Below, piece after piece: positions 18,767 through 27,828 of a DNA stretch of 64,000 nt. The position numbers were made by a program, and so were the translations under genes. The stretch is taken from contig NZ_FTOV01000007.1 in NCBI RefSeq assembly GCF_900156825.1, positions 124,001 through 188,000 on the forward strand, in the 5' to 3' direction. Each line of letters begins with the position of its first letter. The stretch's first letter is position 1. This stretch comes from Chryseobacterium gambrini (lineage in GTDB: Bacteria; Bacteroidota; Bacteroidia; Flavobacteriales; Weeksellaceae). The notes beneath the pieces were generated by a model, which had not been told where the DNA came from, searched no databases, and was given only the letters and a program-made list of their open reading frames with translations.

Positions 18767-20101
18767 ATGGTGCAAACCACAGATATACCAGTAATGGCAT
18801 TAAAAGAACAGATCATACAAAACCATAATGAATTTTTGGAGAGCCTTCGTCACAGATTTCTGGATGAAGATCGTAAAGCAGCTCTTCAGAGGTTCGAAAA
18901 AGCTGGTTTTCCTACCAAAAAGGACGAAGAATATAAATATACCAACCTAAAGGAAATTACTGAGAAAAACTACAACTTTTTCCCAAAAGAAAGTCATAAC
19001 ATCACCAAAGAGCAGTTGGATCAGCTTCATTTAGGTGAAGAGAATTTCGACTGGATTACTTTCGTGAACGGTAAACTTCATAAAGAATTATCTAAAGTTT
19101 CCATTGAAAATGTTGAGTTTCTTTCATTCAATTATGCATTGAATGATGAGAAACACAGAGATGTTTTCGAGAAATATTTCAACACGATTGCTGAAGATCA
19201 ATCTGCTTTCACGAATTTAAATCAGGCATACTGCAAATACGGTTTCTTTCTTAAAGTTCCGAAAAATGTAGTGATTGAAAAACCGATTCATGTTTTTTAC
19301 ATTTCTCAGAATCAGGAAGAAAACACGTTCTACAATACGAGAAACCTTTTAATCGTAGAAGAGGGCGCCAAAGTGGAAATTATTGAAAGTCATCATAATT
19401 TTGACAGCACGTATGTGTTAACAAATTCTGTTACGGAAATTTTCACCTATCCGAACGCAAAAGCGGACTGGCATAAAGTTCAGAACGATAACGATACTTC
19501 TTATCTGATTGACAATACTTTCGCAAAACAGGAAAAAGACAGCTTAACGACTGTAAATACGTTCTCTTTCGGAGGTAAGCTGGTAAGAAATAATTTAGAT
19601 TTTATTCAGAACGGATCGAATATCAATTCATTCATGAACGGAATTACCATTATCGGAAAAGATCAGTTGGTAGATCATCACACGGCGGTTCACCATAATC
19701 AACCAAATTGTGAAAGTTACCAGAATTACAAAGGTATTTTCGACGGAAAATCTCACGGGGTTTTCAACGGAAAGGTTTTCGTAGATAAAATTGCCCAGAA
19801 AACGAATGCTTATCAGCAAAACAACAACGTTTTACTCAGCGAAGGAGCAACGATTGATACCAAACCTCAGCTTGAAATTTTTGCAGATGATGTAAAATGT
19901 TCTCACGGTTGTACAGTAGGACAATTGAATGAAGATGCGTTATTTTATCTGAGAGCAAGAGGGATTTCTAAAAAGGAAGCTCAGGCGTTATTGTTATACG
20001 CTTTTGCGAACGATGCCATGCAGAACATTGACATCGAGCCATTAAAAGAAAAAATTTCAAAACTTCTTGCCAAGAAGCTTCAGGTTGATATAGAGTTTTA
20101 A
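18767..20101 (+). CDS. sufD: Fe-S assembly protein SufD
   Basis: 444 aa, beta-helical paralogue of SufB and third subunit of SufBCD. Motifs: KKDEEYKYTNLKEI near the N-terminus and the C-terminal DDVKCSHGCTVGQLNEDALFYLRARGIS, whose Cys/His residues are conserved. An internal ATG at 18794 (MALKEQ) is an equally plausible start. sufS and sufE are not in the window; the operon ends here at a terminator. Confidence 0.95.
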   Translation: MVQTTDIPVMALKEQIIQNHNEFLESLRHRFLDEDRKAALQRFEKAGFPTKKDEEYKYTNLKEITEKNYNFFPKESHNITKEQLDQLHLGEENFDWITFVNGKLHKELSKVSIENVEFLSFNYALNDEKHRDVFEKYFNTIAEDQSAFTNLNQAYCKYGFFLKVPKNVVIEKPIHVFYISQNQEENTFYNTRNLLIVEEGAKVEIIESHHNFDSTYVLTNSVTEIFTYPNAKADWHKVQNDNDTSYLIDNTFAKQEKDSLTTVNTFSFGGKLVRNNLDFIQNGSNINSFMNGITIIGKDQLVDHHTAVHHNQPNCESYQNYKGIFDGKSHGVFNGKVFVDKIAQKTNAYQQNNNVLLSEGATIDTKPQLEIFADDVKCSHGCTVGQLNEDALFYLRARGISKKEAQALLLYAFANDAMQNIDIEPLKEKISKLLAKKLQVDIEF

Positions 20102-20122
20102 CAATATATAATTGATCAATAC

Positions 20123-20160
20123 GAAGGCTGTTTCATTTTTGGAACAGCTTTTATTTTTTT
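20123..20160 (+). terminator. Terminator of the suf operon
   Basis: GCTGTTTC (20128-20134 region) pairs with GGAACAGC (20141-20148) with one G-T pair, followed by TTTTATTTTTTTTT. The remaining stretch to comM (about 185 bp) is A+T-rich with nothing clear. Confidence 0.75.
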
Positions 20161-20345
20161 TTTACTCTTAAAAATTTACATCACATAAGTTATTTTTTTC
20201 AATGGATTTATAAATTCATAGAAAATCTACATCAGGAATGGATCATTTCAGTGAATCTCATTTTGTTTTTTAAATATTCAGGTAAATTCTTTTAAGAAAA
20301 TCATTATTTAAAAATTTTTCTACATTTACGGCAAACACATAAAAA

Positions 20346-21100
20346 ATGCTGATTAAAGTCTATGGAAGTGCCATTCATGGAGTCGCGGCACAAACCATTA
20401 CGATAGAAGTAAATATAGATACAGGCGGAGTCGGCTACCATCTGGTCGGACTTCCGGATAACGCCATCAAAGAAAGCAGTTATAGAATTTCTGCTGCTCT
20501 GAAAAACGTCGGCTTTAAGATTCCCGGAAAGAAAATTACGATCAATATGGCTCCTGCAGATCTCAGAAAGGAAGGCGCTGCTTATGACCTGAGTATTGCC
20601 ATCGGAATTCTTGCCGCTTCAGATCAGATTGTTGCCGAAAATATTCATGAGTATGTGATTATGGGGGAACTTTCTCTGGACGGAACTTTACAGCCCATAA
20701 AAGGGGTTCTTCCCATTGCGATTCAGGCTCGTGAAGAAGGTTTTAAAGGAATTATTCTGCCCAAACAGAACACCCGCGAAGCAGCAATTGTTAACAGTCT
20801 TGATGTTTTTGCCGCTGAAAATATCAAAGAAGTTATTGACTTTTTTAATGAAGGAAAACCACTCCCAAAAATCGAAGTAGATACACGGAAAGAATTTCAG
20901 GAAAAGATTAACGATTTTCCTTTTGATTTTTCTGAAGTGAAAGGACAGGAAGCTGCAAAAAGAGCAATGGAAGTTGCCGCAGCGGGAGGACACAATATCA
21001 TCCTGATCGGACCACCCGGAAGCGGAAAAACAATGCTTGCCAAAAGAGTTCCGAGTATTTTGCCGCCTTTAACTTTAAAAGAAGCGCTGGAAACAACAAA
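20346..21100 (+). pseudogene. comM: 5' fragment of comM/yifB (Mg-chelatase-like AAA ATPase), split by transposon
   Basis: About 251 codons of a YifB/ComM protein, whose family in some bacteria promotes branch migration during natural transformation. The fragment holds the N-terminal Lon-protease-like/ChlI domain and runs through Walker [14 protein letters not shown] to [13 protein letters not shown]. There the frame enters transposon sequence and adds a few foreign codons before a stop at 21122. The gene resumes at 35778. Walker A is thus separated from Walker B, so the product cannot be functional. Confidence 0.93.
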
Positions 21101-21147
21101 TGTCAATTACAAAAGTAAATGATAATATACAACTAAAAATGATAAAC
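21101..21147. repeat. Left end of the Tn7-like transposon with putative TnsB sites
   Basis: Terminal TGTCAATT is followed by two roughly 20-bp similar sites in tandem. L1, 21107-21126 (TTACAAAAGTAAATGATAAT), is an exact inverted match to 35709-35728. L2, 21128-21147, reads TACAACTAAAAATGATAAAC. Tn7 ends carry several such TnsB-binding repeats, so the same role is inferred here. Confidence 0.8.
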
Positions 21148-21274
21148 TTATAACATTCATAATAATATCATTGTATTAGTGCAACATGAAATACCGTGTT
21201 TTTACTAGATATTTATTCACTAATTTTTAAGAATTTTAGCGCAATTGTATATTTTCTCAAAAATAATACATGAA

Positions 21275-21319
21275 TTACGGTTTACCGTAAAAAGTTATAA
21301 AGATTAGATATTAATTTTG
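21275..21319 (+). promoter_or_regulatory. Palindrome and candidate promoter upstream of qatA
   Basis: TTACGG-TTTA-CCGTAA (21275-21290) is a perfect 6-bp-arm palindrome. TAATTTTG (21312-21319) is a good -7 element 17 bp before the qatA start; no TTG lies at the expected distance upstream. The palindrome would fall around -30 to -45, where an activator or repressor could bind. Speculative. Confidence 0.35.
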
Positions 21320-21336
21320 ATATAAATCACTAAAGT

Positions 21337-23190
21337 ATGTGGAATGACAACGAATCTCTTTCGGACTATATTGATTATAGTTATTTAATGAAAGCAGTAA
21401 CAACAATAATTGATAAAGATAATCTATTGCCTTGTAGTATTGGAATTTATGGAGATTGGGGAAGTGGAAAGTCTAGTTTAATGAAAATGATTGAAAAAAA
21501 ATATGAAAATGAAGAAAATATTTTGGTAATTAAATTTAACGGATGGTTATTTGAGGGATATGAAGATGCAAAATCTGTATTAATGGGGCGGATTGTAGAT
21601 GAAATAATAAACAAACGAACATTTTCAGAGAAAGCTATTAAATATGCGGCTAAATTATTAAAAAGAATAGATTGGATTAAAGTCGCAGGATCATCGTTGA
21701 AATATGGAATGAGTTTTTTAACATTAGGACCGGTAGGACTTGCTGGGGTGTCATTGGCTGATGCAATGGGGAAAATGAGCGATGGGGATTATGAAAAATA
21801 TATAAAAGAAAGACAAGGAAAAGAAATAGAAGACTCAGACGAGAGTTTGAGAAATAATATCCAGGAATTTCACAAAAATTTTGAATCACTTATTGATGAA
21901 ACAAAAATAGACAAAATTATAGTATTTATAGATGATCTTGATCGCTGTTCTCCTGATACAATAATAGGTACTCTTGAAGCTATTAAGCTTTTTTTATTTA
22001 CGAAGAAAACGGCTTTTGTAATTGGAGCAGATGAAAGATTAATCAAATATGCTGTTAAAAGAAGATTCCCGGAATTAGCTGGGGAAAATCTTGAGATAGG
22101 TAGAGATTATCTAGAAAAGTTAATTCAATATCCTATTCGAATTCCCCCTTTAAATAAAATAGAATTGACGACATATGTTAATTTGTTATTTTCTCAATTA
22201 TATTCTGTAGATACAGATGATTTTGAACTGAGAAGAAATGAGGTTATAAATGCAAAATCAACAAATGGATTTGATTTTGCCTTAGACCAAAGTAATATTT
22301 CTGATTTTTTTCGTATCGGTAATCAGGAGTTTGAAGATGCAATTGCTCTTTGTTCTCAGATAGTACCGGTTTTGAGCACTGGTTTAAATGGAAACCCTAG
22401 ACAAGCAAAAAGATTTCTTAATACTCTGTTAATAAGAATTAGCATGGCTTCTGCAAAAGGAATAGAATTAAAGAAAAGAGTGCTTGCAAAATTAATGTTG
22501 TTAGAATATTTCAAGCCAGAAACATTTACAGATTTTCATGATATTCAAGCAGAGAATAATGGTGCTATTCCTCTGATAGATAAGTTAGAAACAATTACTT
22601 ATGGACAAGAAAATGCTGAGTCTAAAGATACATCAGAAGGAGATGAAGCAAGCTCAGAAGAGAAGATATTATTAGAAGATAATTGGATTGTTGAGTGGAT
22701 CCAAAGTGAACCTAAATTAGGAAAAGAAAATTTACAACCTTACTTCTATTTCTCTAGAGATAAATTAACAATTAGCGCAGTTAATTTTCAGCGTATGACC
22801 CCAAAGGCACAAGAAACAATTCGGAGATTATTAGGTGATTCTGAAATTGTTCGTAAGTCTGCAATAAAATCACTAAGTACATTATCTTCTAGCGAAGCAG
22901 CATCTGTTTTTGAAGCTTTGACAGAAAAGGTGAAACAGGAAGAAAATCTTAATGACAGCAAAGCTTTTAAAGCATTATTTTATTTATGTGAGGAAAAATC
23001 AGATTTGAAATCACAAGCTATTACTTTTCTTACAAAATATCCAGACCATAAATTACCATTAATCGCTATAACACTTACTGATAGGCTATTGAGGACTTCT
23101 AATCCTGAAGCTTTAAACCATCTTTTTAGTGTATGGAGTAAATCTGCTAATGAAAACTTTGCAAAGATTGTTAGAAAAAAAATAAAATAA
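21337..23190 (+). CDS. qatA: QatA, KAP-family P-loop NTPase of the Qat anti-phage system
   Basis: 617 aa. Walker A GDWGSGKS at residues 39-46 and Walker B VFIDDLDRC near 196-205, both in the KAP NTPase style. The KAP insert with a hydrophobic stretch lies between them (about 105-150). The C-terminal half is helical and HEAT-like. With the following three genes it matches the order ATPase, unknown, QueC-like, TatD-like, described as the QatABCD defence system. It is the first gene inside the left transposon end. The mechanism of Qat is not known in detail; modification or cleavage of nucleic acid is suspected from the partners. Confidence 0.88.
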   Translation: MWNDNESLSDYIDYSYLMKAVTTIIDKDNLLPCSIGIYGDWGSGKSSLMKMIEKKYENEENILVIKFNGWLFEGYEDAKSVLMGRIVDEIINKRTFSEKAIKYAAKLLKRIDWIKVAGSSLKYGMSFLTLGPVGLAGVSLADAMGKMSDGDYEKYIKERQGKEIEDSDESLRNNIQEFHKNFESLIDETKIDKIIVFIDDLDRCSPDTIIGTLEAIKLFLFTKKTAFVIGADERLIKYAVKRRFPELAGENLEIGRDYLEKLIQYPIRIPPLNKIELTTYVNLLFSQLYSVDTDDFELRRNEVINAKSTNGFDFALDQSNISDFFRIGNQEFEDAIALCSQIVPVLSTGLNGNPRQAKRFLNTLLIRISMASAKGIELKKRVLAKLMLLEYFKPETFTDFHDIQAENNGAIPLIDKLETITYGQENAESKDTSEGDEASSEEKILLEDNWIVEWIQSEPKLGKENLQPYFYFSRDKLTISAVNFQRMTPKAQETIRRLLGDSEIVRKSAIKSLSTLSSSEAASVFEALTEKVKQEENLNDSKAFKALFYLCEEKSDLKSQAITFLTKYPDHKLPLIAITLTDRLLRTSNPEALNHLFSVWSKSANENFAKIVRKKIK

Positions 23191-23200
23191 TTAATAAATC

Positions 23201-24079
23201 ATGGGAACATCAGCTTCAAACGGGGGACCAACAGGATCTCCACCACTTTTACCTGATTGGTTTAGTCCTAATCCACCAGAAAGAGAACAAAATGAACAAC
23301 AACCGGAAACCGAAAATAATGATCTTGAGAATGATACGGCAAATAATGATCAGCAAGAAGAGCAATCTCAAGATGAAGCTTTAGAACAAATAAATCCATT
23401 GAATCAATCCAAAGATTGGGGGAAATCTAAAGGAGCTCTAACTAGGCTATCAAATGCAAGATCTGGAGCATCAATTAGAAAGGCTGGCAAAAATTATGTA
23501 AACAGTTTAGGCGGAAGTAGAGGAGCAACAAGAGCCGCTGTGCAAGGTGTAATAACAGGTAAAAACTATGCGAACTTCTTAGGAAGTATAGCTGAAGGAG
23601 GGATAGCAAATGCTTTACAGGGGCTCGGAATAGATGAGTTTATTGGGAGAACCTCGGAAGAGGTTTGTATAGCAATAGCTAACGCATTAGCACCAATTGG
23701 AGCTACAAATGATGAAGCTATAGCACGTGAAGCTCTTATCTCGACCTTGGACTCATTGTATGGGAAAATGCAAGAAGAAGGAAGTGATTTTACAAGTATA
23801 AGCCAATTAAATCTAGAACAAATAAAAGATACACTTATTGAGTTTGTTAGTAACTATATTTTTAATAAATGGATGTATGAGCTTGGTGGAGCAATTGAAA
23901 GAGGTGATGTTACAGAAAGAGAAGTTATAAATTTAGAAATACAAGTTAAAGATTTTATTCGAGCTGAGACAATTGAGAGATATCGAGATATTCCAATTGA
24001 AACATTTAATTTAAATGATCGTGTGAATTACATAATAATAGAAGAAATTTTTCAAACTGCATACTCAACTCTTGAATAA
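23201..24079 (+). CDS. qatB: QatB, uncharacterised component of the Qat system
   Basis: 292 aa starting 10 bp after qatA. The N-terminal ~85 residues are low-complexity (Gly/Pro then Asn/Gln/Glu) and probably disordered. The middle is Gly/Ala-rich with KAGKNYVNSLGGSRGATRAAVQG, and the last 170 residues are helical. No catalytic motif is recognised. Named by position between the KAP ATPase and QueC-like genes and by matching length. Its stop overlaps the qatC start (TAATG). Confidence 0.8.
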   Translation: MGTSASNGGPTGSPPLLPDWFSPNPPEREQNEQQPETENNDLENDTANNDQQEEQSQDEALEQINPLNQSKDWGKSKGALTRLSNARSGASIRKAGKNYVNSLGGSRGATRAAVQGVITGKNYANFLGSIAEGGIANALQGLGIDEFIGRTSEEVCIAIANALAPIGATNDEAIAREALISTLDSLYGKMQEEGSDFTSISQLNLEQIKDTLIEFVSNYIFNKWMYELGGAIERGDVTEREVINLEIQVKDFIRAETIERYRDIPIETFNLNDRVNYIIIEEIFQTAYSTLE

Positions 24080-25410
24080 TGAAAACAAAAAATATAATAG
24101 TAAAAATACATAACTCTGATACATTTCAATATGGTGAAGATCAGCAAGAAGACGTGCTGGAAATTCAGCTTGATCATACAGATGTGAATAAAATGGTCAA
24201 GGAAAATATATTAAGAGATCTAAGTCATTCAGGTCTTGTACCCAATAATGTAATTTATGACTTACTAAATTTTGCCCTTGCCATATACACGATTGATCAG
24301 GTTGTATCAAGAAAGAACAATGGTTTTCAAGGATGGTCTAGATATTTCATTGTCAATTTTCCAGTACAAGATTTTGAAATTTGGGATGCTGTAAGTGAAG
24401 AGTTCAACAAATATTTAAGCTTTTTAAGTGGGGATAAATGGGAATTTGTATTCAGACAGAGTGAAGAAATTAGAGATTTTGTATTGCCAGAAAATAGAAA
24501 TCCAAATGGTATTACAAAAGTATCATTACTTTCAGGTGGTCTAGATTCGTTTATTGGAGCAATAGATCTTCTATCAAATGGGGAAATACCATTTTTTGTA
24601 AGTCATCACAAAACTTCTGAAAGCAAAATTCAAGATAAAGTTTTAGGGGCTTTAAAAGCTCAGTTTGGCAATACAAGTTTTAAATCTCAAAAATTTTGGG
24701 TACAGCCAAATCAAAAAAACTCTACAGCAGAAAAAGAGAACTCTTCAAGAGCTCGCTCTTTCTTATTTATAACACTTGGGGTTGCCGTTGCTAATAGTAT
24801 TGGTGATGGTATTCAGATGATTCTTCCAGAGAATGGTCTTATTTCACTAAATATACCTCTTACAAAATCAAGGTTTAGTAGCCACAGTACAAGAACTACC
24901 CATCCGTTTTTTGTGGATGGATTAAATAGTATATTTGAAAAATTAGGAATAAACAATAAAATTGAAAATCCTTATAGGTTTAAAACTAAGGGTGAAATGA
25001 TATTGCAATGTGAAGATATTGACTTTTTAAAAGAACATATTGCCACAACAATGTCATGTTCCCATCCAGAAAATGGGAGGTTTTTAGGAAGAGAACCTCT
25101 TAATTGTGGATATTGCGTTCCGTGCATAATTCGTCAAGCATCCGAGTATCAAACTGGAGAAATTTTCACAACCTATGCAATTGGAGATGTGAGAGAATCG
25201 GTTCCGTCTCAAAAATATAAAAAAGGTTCTGATTATCGTGCATTTAAGATAGGATTAGAAAAATTATCAGACATTAATAATGAACATTCACTAGCTTTGC
25301 AAATTATAAGATCAGGTCCTATTCCTTACTCCACTTTAAATGAACTAAATGAATACATATCAGTTTATCAAAGGGGTATGTCAGAAGTTGAACAATTTTT
25401 AAACAGTTAA
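24079..25410 (+). CDS. qatC: QatC, QueC-like PP-loop protein of the Qat system
   Basis: 443 aa. The PP-loop motif SGGLDS at residues 152-157 is the ATP-pyrophosphatase signature of QueC (7-cyano-7-deazaguanine synthase). A C-terminal cysteine set, MSCSHPEN...NCGYCVPCIIRQ, is the probable zinc site. The ~145-residue N-terminal extension is absent from housekeeping QueC and typical of the defence-associated branch. A pathway role in queuosine synthesis is unlikely because none of the other que genes is nearby. Confidence 0.87.
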   Translation: MKTKNIIVKIHNSDTFQYGEDQQEDVLEIQLDHTDVNKMVKENILRDLSHSGLVPNNVIYDLLNFALAIYTIDQVVSRKNNGFQGWSRYFIVNFPVQDFEIWDAVSEEFNKYLSFLSGDKWEFVFRQSEEIRDFVLPENRNPNGITKVSLLSGGLDSFIGAIDLLSNGEIPFFVSHHKTSESKIQDKVLGALKAQFGNTSFKSQKFWVQPNQKNSTAEKENSSRARSFLFITLGVAVANSIGDGIQMILPENGLISLNIPLTKSRFSSHSTRTTHPFFVDGLNSIFEKLGINNKIENPYRFKTKGEMILQCEDIDFLKEHIATTMSCSHPENGRFLGREPLNCGYCVPCIIRQASEYQTGEIFTTYAIGDVRESVPSQKYKKGSDYRAFKIGLEKLSDINNEHSLALQIIRSGPIPYSTLNELNEYISVYQRGMSEVEQFLNS

Positions 25411-25417
25411 ATGCTTA

Positions 25418-26152
25418 ATGTTATTTGATACTCATTTCCACTTAGACTTATTTGAAGATCCATACTCACTTATTAAAAATATTGAAAAAAGGCAAGTTTA
25501 TACGATAGCTGTAACAAACCTTCCAAAAGTTTTTTTTCATACAAAAAAATTATGTGAAGGGTGTAAATATATTCGTCCCGCCTTAGGTTATCATCCAGAA
25601 TTAGTTTTTAAATTTAGTGATCAGTTAGATTTGTTTCTTAAGTATCTTAACGAGACTAGATATATAGGTGAGATTGGGTTAGATAATCAAAAAAAATCAT
25701 TTGATGATTTTGCTAAGCAAAAGCAGATTTTTGAAAAAATCATTTTTGCATGTGCTGACAAACGGGATAAAGTATTAACCATTCATTCAAGAAAGGCTGA
25801 AAAGGAAGTTTTATCAATTTTAGGCAACAATTTTCCTGGGACTGTTATTTTACATTGGTACTCTGGTTCTTTAAAAGAATTAGAGACTGCTCTATCTTAT
25901 GGCTTTTATTTTTCAATAAATTCAGCTATGCTGAAGTCCAAGAATGGTTTAAATATTATAAAAAGCATACCAGATGACAGATTATTATTGGAGTCCGATA
26001 GTCCATTTATAGGAGTTGATAGGAGTAGCAAAATTCCATACAATGCAGAATTTCTTATTCAGGAGTTAAGTGCTGTAAAGAAATTCCAGTCAGAAATATT
26101 AAAGGGAAAGTTACTTGATAATTTTAAAAATGTTTTATCAATTAAGCACTGA
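25418..26152 (+). CDS. qatD: QatD, TatD-like metal-dependent nuclease of the Qat system
   Basis: 244 aa amidohydrolase-fold protein. Metal-site motifs: DTHFHLDLF (H6, H8), YIGEIGLD, LTIHSRKAE, ILHWYSG and LLLESDSPF. This is the TatD DNase set, consistent with a hydrolytic role on DNA. It begins 7 bp after qatC; an ATG at 25411 is out of frame and closes after five codons. Last gene of the qat operon, followed by a shared terminator. Confidence 0.88.
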   Translation: MLFDTHFHLDLFEDPYSLIKNIEKRQVYTIAVTNLPKVFFHTKKLCEGCKYIRPALGYHPELVFKFSDQLDLFLKYLNETRYIGEIGLDNQKKSFDDFAKQKQIFEKIIFACADKRDKVLTIHSRKAEKEVLSILGNNFPGTVILHWYSGSLKELETALSYGFYFSINSAMLKSKNGLNIIKSIPDDRLLLESDSPFIGVDRSSKIPYNAEFLIQELSAVKKFQSEILKGKLLDNFKNVLSIKH

Positions 26153-26178
26153 TGCAAATCTTATTAAAAACTAAACAA

Positions 26179-26211
26179 AAAATCCATTGTAGTTGAATTA
26201 CAATGGATTTC
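26179..26211. terminator. Bidirectional terminator between qatD and the converging cargo gene
   Basis: AAATCCATTGTA (26180-26191) pairs with TACAATGGATTT (26199-26210) over 12 bp with a seven-base loop. A-rich on the left and T-rich on the right, so it can work for both strands. Confidence 0.85.
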
Positions 26212-26214
26212 CTT

Positions 26215-27456
26215 TTAACCTCCATAAAGCATTATGTCGGAGATTATATAACGTAACTTGTCTTTTAAATCATACTCAATTTCCAAGTCCTCTGCATTTT
26301 CACACATCTCAATTAGCTTTGCAAAACTTGAAATTTCATTATCAATCTTCCATTTAAAAATATCTGAAAGCTTCGTTATACCTTTCAGAGCACTTCGAGG
26401 ATTTTTAATTTTAGCTAAGATTTTGACTCTAAGCTCATCAGGTCTTTTTATTGACTTTATTTCGTTCAATTCTTGTATAAATTCGTCACTCGTATTCAAG
26501 ACTCCTTCCATATTATTAAACGTAGAGAATACATTTTCTGGTTTTGTTGTATGTGGAATGATCTCTTTATTTTTTTCAACTTCGGATTTTCTTCTATAGA
26601 TAAAAAAACCTTTTTCAATTCTACCTACACTGAGAATGTTAGAAAAGCTAAGTGAGCCTTGCCCTAAATCATTTGTAGATATTTTAACCGCTGTTGAAAT
26701 GCTACCGAAGGCTCCGGCATCTTTCAAGAATTTCTCAGAAACAATTATATCAAGTTTAGATTCATTTAATGCAGCGCTTCTTATTGTATATTCGACTCCA
26801 ACTTTATATTTCATATTCTGGTGTAAAATCAACATACTTACCACAAAGGTAAAATCAACACCATATTCAAAATATTTATTTATTGACGTAATTCCTCGTA
26901 AATAAAATTGACTATTATATTCTACAAGCCTATAACTTTTATGTTTATTAACTTTAGAATTAGTCTTAGCTTTTTCTTTGAAATATTGAATGTTTTGTCT
27001 TGCCAATGCACCCTCCCTAATCTTAAAAAGGTTATTGGCATATTTTGTCATCTCATAACTATCCAAAAAAGTGTTCTTTGCATCATAAATAGCAATTGTA
27101 CGGAGATTATTCTTTACTTCATCAATTTCAACATATTCTTCAAAATTGAAAATTATATCAGTATTGATTTCTCCATCAATGATCTGTTCATCGTCGTAAA
27201 CATCAATGTCCTTTACTTGAGCATATATAAAGGATCTATTATAATTTTCATTATAATATTTAACTCTTTCATATACAAGATCAATGTAATCGATGCAGAT
27301 AATCTCATCTTGAATTTCACTAATTTTAAATGAACTATAAATTTCATCCCTATAAGGATGGGAATCTATTAATTCACATAACTTGCTAACTCTTAGCTTT
27401 CCCGTACTTTTTTCAGGGTTAAGCTGTACTGTTTTTTGAAAAAACTCTGGCTTCAT
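26215..27456 (-). CDS. Unrecognised transposon cargo protein, candidate defence component
   Basis: 413 aa, family not recognised. No signal peptide, no clear transmembrane segment, no P-loop or nuclease motif seen. It is acidic in the N-terminal half (YDDEQIIDGEINTD), with a mixed alpha/beta centre and a helical, Lys/Glu-rich C-terminus. It starts 8 bp after a conserved-looking 57-aa gene and probably forms a two-gene operon with it. Being cargo of a Tn7-like element next to qatABCD makes a role in phage or plasmid defence plausible, but the sequence alone does not show it. Confidence 0.6.
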   Translation of the reverse strand: MKPEFFQKTVQLNPEKSTGKLRVSKLCELIDSHPYRDEIYSSFKISEIQDEIICIDYIDLVYERVKYYNENYNRSFIYAQVKDIDVYDDEQIIDGEINTDIIFNFEEYVEIDEVKNNLRTIAIYDAKNTFLDSYEMTKYANNLFKIREGALARQNIQYFKEKAKTNSKVNKHKSYRLVEYNSQFYLRGITSINKYFEYGVDFTFVVSMLILHQNMKYKVGVEYTIRSAALNESKLDIIVSEKFLKDAGAFGSISTAVKISTNDLGQGSLSFSNILSVGRIEKGFFIYRRKSEVEKNKEIIPHTTKPENVFSTFNNMEGVLNTSDEFIQELNEIKSIKRPDELRVKILAKIKNPRSALKGITKLSDIFKWKIDNEISSFAKLIEMCENAEDLEIEYDLKDKLRYIISDIMLYGG

Positions 27457-27464
27457 AAAAATGA

Positions 27465-27638
27465 TTATTTTTCTTTTTTTACTCCTTTAAAGGGTTTTGG
27501 ACTTGATACTTTGACATCAATAAACTGCCCTGTTGTAGTATCTCTCTTTACCCATAAACCTGTTTTAGGATTTTGAACTTGAGAGCGGTCTCTTACCGCT
27601 CCTTTACGACTTCCGTCTTTTGGTGCATTAGTTGCCAT
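27465..27638 (-). CDS. 57-aa small basic protein, partner of the 413-aa cargo protein
   Basis: Begins MATNAPKDGSRKGAVRDRSQ and ends FKGVKKEK. It is strongly basic, with a TGLWVKRDTTTGQFIDVK centre that reads like a beta-hairpin. I recall similar small ORFs in many bacterial genomes, next to accessory genes, without assigned function. It lies 8 bp upstream of the 413-aa gene, so co-translation is likely. It might be a DNA- or RNA-binding accessory protein; this is only inferred from charge. Confidence 0.6.
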   Translation of the reverse strand: MATNAPKDGSRKGAVRDRSQVQNPKTGLWVKRDTTTGQFIDVKVSSPKPFKGVKKEK

Positions 27639-27709
27639 AATTAAAATTTAATAATTGTTTATAAATGAGCAACTTAAAAAGAAAAACGATTTAATTTTTA
27701 TGAAAAATC

Positions 27710-27812
27710 TTGGAAAAAAGTATAATTATATTTACCTTTGAGGTCTCAAATCAAGAAGGTAAAAGAAAATTATTCTTCAATACAAGCCTAATCATTAGAT
27801 TTAGGCTTTTCT
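27710..27812 (+). ncRNA. Candidate small RNA: promoter at 27710-27740, terminator at 27784-27812
   Basis: TTG (27710-27712), 20 bases, TACCTTTG (27733-27740) is an excellent Bacteroidota promoter on the plus strand. Some 45 bp further on, AAGCCTAA (27784-27791) pairs with TTAGGCTT (27801-27808) and is followed by TTCTTTTT. No start codon with a meaningful frame lies between. Genes on both sides are on the minus strand, so this would be an independent transcript of roughly 65-70 nt. It could also be an antisense or regulatory RNA of the toxin-like pair. Confidence 0.4.
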
Positions 27813-27828
27813 TTTTAAAGCTGTTATT

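Noticed and set aside
24079..26152. Queuosine biosynthesis genes
   Set aside because: The QueC-like protein has a long extra N-terminal domain and is flanked by KAP and TatD-like genes, not by queD, queE or queF.
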